From: Bacteroidales bacterium UBA2632
GTDB lineage: Bacteria > Bacteroidota > Bacteroidia > Bacteroidales > Dysgonomonadaceae
Direction: 5' to 3'
DNA: 5,206 bases
Assembly (NCBI GenBank): GCA_002359825.1
Contig: DENY01000190.1
Location: forward strand, 6,059 to 11,264
Position 1 is the stretch's first letter. Each line of letters begins with the position of its first letter. Shown here piece after piece: positions 1-5,206 of the stretch. Position numbers and translations under genes: made by a program. The notes under the pieces were generated by a model. It searched no databases. It had not been told where the DNA came from and worked only from the letters and a program-made list of their open reading frames with translations.

Positions 1-317
1 GGGTGCATATCCAATTCGGGATTGGACTTGCTAATCAGTTTCACTTTGATTTTAAAAGCACTGAACACCAACATCATCTTGCTCTTCACCTTGTTCACCC
101 GTAGCCTTTCGGTGTCTATCCCGTAGCACAGGCGGAGTAGCTTTATATCTGCCTCCTTGGCTCTCACTTTTTCGAACATGGGGGTGATCAACGGCGACTC
201 CAGGTCGTGATTTTCAACAATGGCAATTGTTTTTTCAACATAGTCGGCCACTTCCGACTTCAACATTTGCGAATAGGGAAGTCTCTTGATTCCCAAACTT
301 AAATTTTCATTTGTCAT
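1..317 (-). CDS. Conserved hypothetical protein, N-terminal part (possibly DUF6261), cut by the left edge
   Basis: An open frame starts at ATG 317-315 and stays open for 105 codons to the window edge, so the C-terminus is missing. The protein starts MTNENLSLGIKRLPYSQ and is predicted all-helical, soluble and charged, with no signal peptide or membrane segment. The pattern of an I-K-R-L-P start, a helix around VADYVEKTIAIVE, an LITPMFEKV segment and a later basic helix resembles Bacteroidota-specific DUF6261 proteins, whose function is unknown. That family call comes from remembered patterns and is weak; the frame itself is well supported by length, codon use and absence of stops. The gene is on the same strand as all others here but is separated by about 660 bases from the phage block, so it is probably its own transcription unit. 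No Shine-Dalgarno sequence is visible, as is usual in Bacteroidota. Confidence 0.6.
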   Translation of the reverse strand, partial: MTNENLSLGIKRLPYSQMLKSEVADYVEKTIAIVENHDLESPLITPMFEKVRAKEADIKLLRLCYGIDTERLRVNKVKSKMMLVFSAFKIKVKLISKSNPELDMH

Positions 318-977
318 GGTAATACATTTTTGTTTGTCACTGTGCGGTATCGTCACTATTTTTGTTGCTCTTTGTGTGAAGCATACTTTCCAGAGGGTTT
401 GTTGTTTTTTTTTTATCTCAAAGAGTGCACCAAAAAGCAGGGAGTTTGTCCGAACATCTACACCGTCGTGTAAATGTTGAAAACAGTTGAAAATCGTAAA
501 CGGGACGATGGAAGTGTTTTAAAACAGTTTTTGCGCCAATTTTTCCACTATTCCTCTGTTATTTCTACTGCTAAACCTCGTTTTTAGTTGAAAATCTCAT
601 TCGAATGAAATGTTTTTACGAATCTCATGTTACAATTTCACTTTTCATGGCATATTTGCTCTTTTTTGTGCACTAAAATGTAGCTTTTTTCATTGCAAAA
701 CATCTTCATCATCGTGAATTCAATTTTCAAGTGTTGTTTTTCAAATCCACCGCCGTGGAGATGCTTTTCACACTGTAACGAGTCCTTTTTTCTCTCCTTT
801 TATTGCCCAACAAAGATAACCATAATAGAAAAATTAAAAAAATAACTCGGTAATTTATCTTTTTTATTTTCATCCATTGTGTGCAATAAGTGATAAGTGA
901 TATTTTGAAATTTCTTGCTCATTAGGCAGAGTTTTGTCTTCCCCTTCAATCCTCACATCTTACTCCTCAGGGAAACT
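318..977. other. Long stretch without a convincing gene
   Basis: This AT-rich region has stops in all frames at short intervals. It holds a run of ten T on the plus strand (405-414), which is an A-run about 90 bases upstream of the left-edge gene on the coding strand. It also holds a GC-rich hairpin with a 5-bp stem (TCCAC 746-750, GTGGA 755-759) and a 12-bp palindrome TCATTCGAATGA (597-608). The longest minus-strand frame with an ATG in the stretch I checked encodes 25 residues (800-877, starting MDENKKDKLPSYFF); it has no recognisable similarity and I do not call it. A 64-codon plus-strand frame at 286-480 is rich in F and C, overlaps the start of the left-edge gene and looks like chance. 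The region may be decayed phage DNA or the 5' region of the left-edge gene; I could not identify a Bacteroidota TTTG/TAnnTTTG promoter. Confidence 0.5.
746..759. repeat. Small GC-rich hairpin
   Basis: TCCAC (746-750) and GTGGA (755-759) form a 5-bp stem around a four-base CGCC loop. This is the most GC-rich spot in an otherwise AT-rich gap. Read on the minus strand it is followed by TTTGAAAAAC, not a T tract, so it is a poor intrinsic terminator for the phage block upstream. It may be chance. Confidence 0.25.
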
Positions 978-1163
978 TCAAAACATTACATTCAACCCCC
1001 ATTCGTGGCCATTTACATTCAAATCTGTATCCCACAAATATTTGTAGTGCACCCCCATGTTTTTGTAGAAAACACCTGCACCCACTCCTGCTATGTTGAA
1101 GGTATTGTAGGACAGCCCAGAGAAGAAAGTCCATCGAGGTTTGCTCCTGTAAATCGTTTTTTC
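978..1163 (-). pseudogene. C-terminal remnant of a small phage-type beta-barrel protein
   Basis: A frame different from the replication gene stays open to TGA at 980-978. From about 1142 it reads KPRWTFFSGLSYNTFN, then GVGAGVFYKNMGVHYKYLW, and ends GLNVMF. Alternating hydrophobic/aromatic and small residues, a G-V-G-A-G turn, paired strands and a C-terminal phenylalanine fit the last strands of an outer-membrane-type beta-barrel, as in hypothetical proteins of Bacteroidota prophages. No N-terminal part exists: a stop (1184-1182) precedes the frame, and the only upstream start would be a TTG at 1181 lying inside the replication gene. The first 70 or so bases overlap that gene out of frame. I infer a truncated gene whose 5' part was lost when the replication gene was joined to it. 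It could instead be a chance frame, but it extends 113 bases past the replication stop and looks protein-like throughout. Confidence 0.5.
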
Positions 1164-1906
1164 GATGGGCGAATCATCCAATCAAATTTTGCAACAAACC
1201 CTTTATTGCCATCGCCCTTTAAAAAATTACTTTCGGTAGCCTTGCGTATCATTTCCGCAAATGCATCTTTGCCAAATTCATTAATTCTGGCCCGAATACT
1301 CTCCCGTCTTTGATTACTTATCGGATACATCACTTTGCCGAACACTCCTTGTGTTTCTTCATTAAAAAAATTAATAACTGCTTTGTAGTCGATTTTCTCC
1401 TGCGTTGGATGCTCGGCATCCGACATAGATACGTTAGTATCTACAGTATTCTTTATTTTCCTTTCCTTTCCTTTAATTTCCTTTGCATTAGGGGAGCTAT
1501 AGCCACCCTTTAACTCCCCTATAGCCTCCCTATTTTCCCATCTCCTTTTTGCGCCCTTTTTGCCACCATCGGAGAGTTTTTTGCGAACCTGTTTATGTTC
1601 CATCATTCGTTTTGAATAATATCCTTTTTCATCAATACGCAATAGCTCAACGTGTATCATAAAATCAATGTATTCTTGTAGCTTGGCTTTATTCATTCCA
1701 TAGCCTACTGATAGCCCCCCTAATAGCTTAGGATTTATATATCCATTGTCGGCTTCTGCCAATGTTTCAACTATACACCAGTATAAACCTAAACCTTCAA
1801 GGCCATATTCTGCTCTTAATTCGAGTATCTTAGGGTCGTTCCTTGCACCATAATCGTGACTAAAATAATAGGCCTCTTTATTCGTTTTGTTCGTAGTAGT
1901 ATTCAT
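1091..1906 (-). CDS. Phage replication initiator, DUF4373 (Lin1244/Lin1753-type, DnaD-like), with a replaced C-terminus
   Basis: The product has 271 residues and starts at ATG 1906-1904. Residues 12-57 (AYYFSHDYGARNDPKIL onward, then YGLEGLGLYWCIVETLAE) match the DUF4373/Lin1244-Lin1753 N-terminal domain, a winged-helix fold typical of phage and prophage replication proteins. A basic segment at 105-123 (KQVRKKLSDGGKKGAKRRW) precedes a low-complexity linker (about 130-170) with KGKERK. The C-terminal domain (about 173-248) has AVINFFNEE, a helix around RRESIRARINEFG, and FVAKFDWMIRPS; such proteins usually continue from WMIRPS into a short conserved N-F-x-K-V-L-E-G type tail. Here that tail is absent and the last 20 or so residues, ending LGCPTIPST, are read out of frame from the barrel remnant. 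Expected role: cytoplasmic DNA binding at a phage origin and helicase loading. It follows the nuclease-like gene by 35 bases, probably in one transcript. The conserved domains look intact, so function is possible, but the setting is a degraded prophage. Confidence 0.85.
   Translation of the reverse strand: MNTTTNKTNKEAYYFSHDYGARNDPKILELRAEYGLEGLGLYWCIVETLAEADNGYINPKLLGGLSVGYGMNKAKLQEYIDFMIHVELLRIDEKGYYSKRMMEHKQVRKKLSDGGKKGAKRRWENREAIGELKGGYSSPNAKEIKGKERKIKNTVDTNVSMSDAEHPTQEKIDYKAVINFFNEETQGVFGKVMYPISNQRRESIRARINEFGKDAFAEMIRKATESNFLKGDGNKGFVAKFDWMIRPSKKRFTGANLDGLSSLGCPTIPST
1451..1526. repeat. Low-complexity purine tract and short repeats in the replication-gene linker
   Basis: On the coding strand the linker region contains repeated AAGGA units (plus strand CTTTCCTTTCCTTT, about 1461-1474). 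Next to it, the octamer CTATAGCC occurs twice (1497-1504 and 1519-1526), and AGGGGAG (1490-1496) is inverted as CTCCCCT (1514-1520). These encode the disordered stretch between the N- and C-terminal domains, around residues 125-152. Such repeats could vary in length by strand slippage without harming either domain. Confidence 0.5.
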
Positions 1907-1941
1907 TCTTTAGTATATTGATTATTAACACATCACATACA

Positions 1942-2607
1942 TCACTTATTGTGTAGTTCCGCCAAGTAATTTTGATAATATCTGTTTGCCACCACATATC
2001 GCTCCAGCATTTTCAGCTCAATCAATCGATCTCTTTCCATCACTTCAGATGTAGACACCCTCTTCTGAGCATCCACCTTGCCTTCAAATCGATGCAGTGA
2101 CCTGTCATCCCATTTGTGGAGCAATGGCTCACCGTTTGGTGTCACAGTTGGCGTATCTATCAAGCAATAACTCACAACTGCACTGTTCATGTCAAACAGC
2201 ATCATATATACCCTACACTGCCAGTCGTGGCCATACTTTTTTATCAATTTGCACACCTCGTCGCCGAAAAAGGGAAAGGTTGTTGCATCCCACGATGTCA
2301 CAATTTTTACCACACAATCATTGCCCACCAAATCGGGTGTACCGCTGAAACCATATTTCTCAAGGGTGACGCTGTTTCTTTTATAGCCTTTCCGCTTCAC
2401 TTTGTTGTAAAAATCAATGGAATCCTGCTTGCAAATTTCACCCTTCATTATCGGTTGTGTATTCACGCTGTTTCGCAAGCACAACAACTCTTCCACTGCC
2501 TTCTCTTTGAGCCACGTTTTTGTAGTTTCAGACAATTCATCACTCTTGTTGCGAGGGTTTGTCATCATCTTGTAGCACTCGCTTGCATGCACTATGAGTG
2601 GTTTCAA
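1942..2607 (-). CDS. Phage PD-(D/E)XK exonuclease-like protein with altered catalytic residues
   Basis: The product has 221 residues if started at TTG 2607-2605; no in-frame ATG precedes the stop at 2652-2650, and the first internal ATGs (codons 14-15) would delete conserved sequence. Family features in order: an N-terminal HASECYKMM then NPRNKSDELSETTKTWLK, KG..C...SIDFYN (55-67), SGTPDLV (88-94), TSWDATTFPFF (104-114), HDWQ.R.YMMLFD (127-139) and YCLIDTP (147-153). This is the pattern of Bacteroidota-phage YqaJ/lambda-exonuclease-type recombination nucleases. Active relatives usually read D-I-K-x-S-W where this one reads K101-I-V103-T-S-W, so both the acid and the lysine of (D/E)XK appear lost while D92 is kept. 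The upstream acid after KG is K60, and the G of the W-Q-x-R-G-Y-M segment is V133. If active, it would process DNA ends for phage recombination. More likely it is inactive, repurposed or decaying. It precedes the replication gene by 35 bases on the same strand. Confidence 0.75.
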   Translation of the reverse strand: MKPLIVHASECYKMMTNPRNKSDELSETTKTWLKEKAVEELLCLRNSVNTQPIMKGEICKQDSIDFYNKVKRKGYKRNSVTLEKYGFSGTPDLVGNDCVVKIVTSWDATTFPFFGDEVCKLIKKYGHDWQCRVYMMLFDMNSAVVSYCLIDTPTVTPNGEPLLHKWDDRSLHRFEGKVDAQKRVSTSEVMERDRLIELKMLERYVVANRYYQNYLAELHNK

Positions 2608-2709
2608 ATAATTGTGTTGGGTTGCATGTTTTTCACTTGTAATAGATACTTATTTTCGTATCAATAAAAGATGGTAATGTGCTAAGTTTGTGATGATAAT
2701 AAAGACATC
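2608..2709. other. Gap between cls and the phage block
   Basis: About 100 AT-rich bases separate the cls stop from the nuclease-like start. The gap probably holds the boundary of the phage-derived block and the promoter of its two genes, but I found no clear promoter consensus. GATAC (2645-2649) and GTATC (2658-2662) form a short imperfect dyad about 40 bases before the start, which could be an operator or chance. No strong terminator hairpin is visible after cls. An ATG at 2627-2625 opens a seven-codon frame ending in a TGA that overlaps the TTG start of the nuclease-like gene. Confidence 0.35.
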
Positions 2710-4152
2710 TTACATCAGCGATGAAAACAAATGCAGCAATCTCTCCAGTAGCTTCATATACCATGGTCTTTGCTCCCATTCGTCAGGCACTATTTGAGTA
2801 GACATTATAAGGTCCTTGTCATAAATTTCCTTCAGCTCCTTAGCTATATCTTCGTCATAAATAATGGCATTGACCTCAAAATTCAAATCAAAGCTCCGGT
2901 TGTCTAAGTTGGCTGTGCCAATGATGGCTATTTTCTCATCACACACCATGGTTTTGGCATGAACAAAACCTTTGTTATAAGTATATATCTTGACTCCAGC
3001 GCTCATTAATTCTTGAAAGTATGATTGAGTTGTAGTATTAACAATAAAAGAGTCTGACTTGGTGGGCAATAGCATTTTGACTTCAATACCGCTCAATGCC
3101 GCCATCTTGATAGCATCTATAAAAGATTTGTCGGGAATGAAATAAGGCGAAGTAATACAGATTTCATGTTTAGCATTTAAGATTGCTTGAATGAGTGTAA
3201 ATTTAATTTTTGGATATTTAGAATCGGGTCCGCTTGTCACAATTTGCACCAGATGATCACCAAACTTTTTTTCCTCATTCACTATGGGGAAGTAATCAGT
3301 GGAATAAGGGATTTTTTGATTGGCACAAAAGTTCCAATCGGTGAGAAAGGTGGTTTGAAGATTGGATACTGACGTGCCCACAATTTTTAAATGAGTGTCG
3401 CGCCAATAGAGTTTGGTTTTGTCATCATTGTTGATATAATTGTCTGATACATTTACCCCGCCAATATATCCCACTGTACCATCTATTACTATAATCTTTC
3501 GATGATTGCGATAGTTCATGCGATTGGCAAACAATATCAAGTTTATTTTATAAAAAGGATAAGCTTCTACTCCCTCTGCTCTAAGTTGGCGTGCAATGTT
3601 TTTGCGAATGCCGCTGCTACCGAAGTCATCATATATAAACCGGACTTCAACTCCTTCTTTAGCCTTTTCGATTAATATATTGGCAAGCTGATTGCCAATG
3701 GTGTCATTCTCATAGATATAATATTCTATATGAATATGATGTTTTGCACCACGCAGACTCTCCAGTAAATCAGGAAACTTTTTCTCTCCATTTACCAATA
3801 TAGAGGCTTTGTTATTACTGGAAGTAAAGTTTTTGGTTTTCGAAAATGCTGCCATCTGATAGAAATTCCCTATTTTATCTTTATTCCTCAACAAAGTTTG
3901 TCGTGAAAGTTCAGCAGCTTGTTTTTCGAGCATAGGATACTCCTGTTCATCAAATTCCAGTTTCTTGCGGTAGAGTTCTTTCTTTCGGTAGTTGAGTCCT
4001 ACGCTTAAATATACAATAATTCCAACCACTGGAAATGATATCACGAGTAGTAAATATCCTAATGCTTTGCTCGGTGTTTCTGTATTTATGAGAATGTTAA
4101 TACATACGGCAGCTACAAATAGGGTGTATAGAACTATAATGTAGGGAGGCAT
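2710..4152 (-). CDS. cls: Cardiolipin synthase, phospholipase D family
   Basis: The product of 480 residues is the usual length for bacterial ClsA-type enzymes, which join two phosphatidylglycerol molecules into cardiolipin plus glycerol at the inner membrane. Two N-terminal membrane helices (about residues 3-22 and 30-51) are followed by a basic segment and two PLD domains. Each domain carries an HKD motif: H217-R-K219-IIVI-D224 followed by GGVN, and H398-A-K400-TMVC-D405 followed by GTANLDNRSFDLNFE. HIEYYIYENDTIG and the DTHLKI/LTDWNF segments are also typical. I chose ATG 4152-4150. The frame extends to a TTG at 4182-4180, but that codon lies at the end of the T tract of a terminator-like repeat and would only add a basic decapeptide. 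The gene follows the HdeD-like gene on the same strand, with the inverted repeat between them. All catalytic residues are present, so it is probably functional. Confidence 0.93.
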   Translation of the reverse strand: MPPYIIVLYTLFVAAVCINILINTETPSKALGYLLLVISFPVVGIIVYLSVGLNYRKKELYRKKLEFDEQEYPMLEKQAAELSRQTLLRNKDKIGNFYQMAAFSKTKNFTSSNNKASILVNGEKKFPDLLESLRGAKHHIHIEYYIYENDTIGNQLANILIEKAKEGVEVRFIYDDFGSSGIRKNIARQLRAEGVEAYPFYKINLILFANRMNYRNHRKIIVIDGTVGYIGGVNVSDNYINNDDKTKLYWRDTHLKIVGTSVSNLQTTFLTDWNFCANQKIPYSTDYFPIVNEEKKFGDHLVQIVTSGPDSKYPKIKFTLIQAILNAKHEICITSPYFIPDKSFIDAIKMAALSGIEVKMLLPTKSDSFIVNTTTQSYFQELMSAGVKIYTYNKGFVHAKTMVCDEKIAIIGTANLDNRSFDLNFEVNAIIYDEDIAKELKEIYDKDLIMSTQIVPDEWEQRPWYMKLLERLLHLFSSLM

Positions 4153-4180
4153 TGGCTTGTTTCTTTTTTTAATGGTTCTC

Positions 4181-4253
4181 AAAAAAACAATAGTTTGAAT
4201 CCAAGTTGCATTGCAATGATATAGTGCACGGAACTCTGTTGATTCAAACTATT
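4181..4253 (-). terminator. Inverted repeat with T tract: likely terminator or attenuator
   Basis: AATAGTTTGAATC (4189-4201) is a perfect 13-base inverted copy of GATTCAAACTATT (4241-4253). On the minus strand the second arm is followed at once by GTTTTTTTG, the layout of an intrinsic terminator. It begins about 34 bases after the HdeD-like stop and ends about 30 bases before the cls ATG. The stem is AT-rich and the loop is long (39 bases), so it is weaker than a standard terminator. The loop holds the palindromes CATTGCAATG (4209-4218) and GTGCAC (4224-4229), which could shorten it. An operator role is an alternative. Read on the plus strand there is no T tract. Confidence 0.55.
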
Positions 4254-4287
4254 ATTGGTTATTTAGTTTTCGGTGGATATTTAAAAC

Positions 4288-4929
4288 TTACTTTGATCTG
4301 TATTCTACAAGAAATAGTTCATGAGCTTCCTTTAACTTAGCTTTCGTTGCAGCAGTGATGTTATCCCAGTTTTTGTGAATCTTTCTCATTTTGTTAGACA
4401 AGAATAGATTGAATGCACCACTCGCAATTAAGGCAAGGCCTGTCCAAATGACTAATGTGATGCCACCAATAACAGGTCTTACAATAATTAAAGTTGCAAA
4501 TACAACTCCCAGTATTCCGATGAACAGTGATATTCCCCAGCCTTTCACACCATAGTCTTTCAAATCGAAAGCCGAACCAATAGCCCAAAACGAATGAAGC
4601 ATTAACATGAAGCCAACATACAGAGGGAGTGTTAGGGCTGATATTGCAGGATTGGCTATTAATATAACACCAATTAAGGCAGTGAAAATACCCAGTGCAA
4701 GTGTCCACCCCCAGTTGTCTAACACCTTACTATTTGAAATAGCAAAAAATATTTCCATGATACCCGATAGAAGAAAAGAAATGCTAAACACAACAGTGAG
4801 TGCCACATATGAGTGAAGGGGCGATGTGAAAACCCAAATACCGGTAGCTATAAAAATAAGGCCAATGATAAGATGGATATACCAGTGTTTTACTGACTGT
4901 TTAATTTGTTTTAAAAATAGATTGTTCAT
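4288..4929 (-). CDS. HdeD family (DUF308) membrane protein
   Basis: The product has 213 residues and starts at ATG 4929-4927. Six hydrophobic helices are visible at about 18-36, 42-64, 75-93, 98-121, 131-150 and 154-176. They form three helix pairs with the repeated DUF308 pattern (GLIFIATGIWVFTSP, then ALGIFTALIGVILIANP, then FIGILGVVFATLIIVRP), each first helix ending in a proline. This matches HdeD, an inner-membrane protein linked to acid resistance in Escherichia coli; in Bacteroidota its role is not established. The basic, soluble C-terminal tail (about 178-213) is longer than in the shortest homologues and probably cytoplasmic. It lies upstream of cls on the same strand, which suggests an envelope-stress theme, but the inverted repeat between them may separate the transcripts. 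No clear Shine-Dalgarno or promoter consensus was found upstream. Family call is firm; the molecular function is not. Confidence 0.88.
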   Translation of the reverse strand: MNNLFLKQIKQSVKHWYIHLIIGLIFIATGIWVFTSPLHSYVALTVVFSISFLLSGIMEIFFAISNSKVLDNWGWTLALGIFTALIGVILIANPAISALTLPLYVGFMLMLHSFWAIGSAFDLKDYGVKGWGISLFIGILGVVFATLIIVRPVIGGITLVIWTGLALIASGAFNLFLSNKMRKIHKNWDNITAATKAKLKEAHELFLVEYRSK

Positions 4930-5206
4930 AATTTAATTGTTTGTATTAAATATTTGCCTACTCTATAAAGTTTTTGGCTTTCCTTGTCCTTAGTTTAACG
5001 TTTTGTAGTGTCAATAGTTTTAAAGTATGCTCGGTCTAAATTATCAGTTTTTCGATAAAATAGTATAAGACCTCACACATTTGCGGGTTATTCATGACTT
5101 AATTAATAAATGTTGAAAGAGTTATCTCAAGAATTTGCGAAAAACGATAGAATACTCTTCTATATATGCTTCACCAAATTTCATTTGTTTTTCACGGAAT
5201 TAAATT
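4930..5206. other. Right-edge region without a supported gene
   Basis: This AT-rich stretch must contain the promoter of the HdeD-like gene, but no TTTG/TAnnTTTG pair is convincing. A plus-strand frame from ATG 5110 stays open to the edge (32 codons, starting MLKELSQEFAKNDR) and could be the start of a divergent gene. A minus-strand frame of 20 codons (starting MKFGEAYIEEYS) overlaps it. Neither is long enough to call. Confidence 0.4.

Noticed and set aside
800..877. A 25-codon minus-strand frame starting MDENKKDK
   Set aside because: Too short, no family pattern and no clear start signal; it is mentioned only in the gap description.
915..1313. A 132-codon plus-strand frame opposite the replication gene end
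   Set aside because: No recognisable motif, and the opposite strand carries the replication domain and the barrel remnant; composition is that of an antisense shadow.
884..1951. An 11-base match, CAATAAGTGAT at 884-894 and inverted at 1941-1951, considered as attachment or inversion sites
   Set aside because: A few 11-base matches are expected by chance in 5 kb of AT-rich DNA, the copies are inverted, and one overlaps a stop codon inside the phage block.
2116..2667. A 183-codon plus-strand frame opposite the nuclease-like gene
   Set aside because: It is rich in H, C, F and Y with no domain pattern, and it lies antisense to a frame with clear family motifs. It is a shadow of the real gene.
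4153..4182. TTG at 4182 as the cls start
   Set aside because: It lies in the T tract of the terminator-like repeat, and ATG 4152 directly precedes the first membrane helix and gives the usual family length.
4394..4708. A 104-codon minus-strand frame inside the HdeD-like gene
   Set aside because: It is rich in C, W and H, and is an out-of-frame reading of a clear six-helix membrane protein gene.
5110..5206. A plus-strand frame open to the right edge, starting MLKELSQEF
   Set aside because: Only 32 codons are visible, with no recognisable similarity or promoter, and a competing frame lies on the other strand.

Overview
The window looks like a Bacteroidota (Bacteroidetes) chromosome segment. 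It is AT-rich and starts have no clear Shine-Dalgarno sequence. It carries a Bacteroidetes-type phage replication protein and a Bacteroidetes-phage nuclease-like protein next to housekeeping envelope genes. Every gene I can support is on the minus strand, so transcription runs from high to low coordinates. No integrase, repressor, rRNA, tRNA or CRISPR array was seen.

Right part (about 2710-4929): two envelope genes. A six-helix HdeD/DUF308-type membrane protein (4288-4929) is followed by a phospholipase-D-type cardiolipin synthase with two transmembrane helices and two intact HKD motifs (cls, 2710-4152). Between them lies a 13-bp perfect inverted repeat followed, in the direction of transcription, by a seven-T tract. 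This probably ends the first transcript or attenuates the second. The 277 bases right of 4929 hold no supported gene.

Middle part (about 978-2607): a phage-derived block. A PD-(D/E)XK-type phage nuclease relative (1942-2607) is followed 35 bases later by a DUF4373/DnaD-like replication initiator (1091-1906). The nuclease relative lacks the expected catalytic residues and has no ATG start. The 3' end of the replication gene runs, out of frame, into the C-terminal end of what looks like a small beta-barrel protein ending at 978. An early replication gene joined to the tail of an unrelated gene suggests a deletion inside a decaying prophage.

Left part (1-977): about 660 bases without a convincing gene (318-977), then the first 105 codons of a Bacteroidota-type conserved hypothetical protein (possibly DUF6261) that runs off the left edge.

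Nothing here proves a new biological system. The most informative signals are the out-of-frame replication/barrel junction and the nuclease-fold protein with altered catalytic positions. Family assignments come from recognised sequence patterns, not from database searches.
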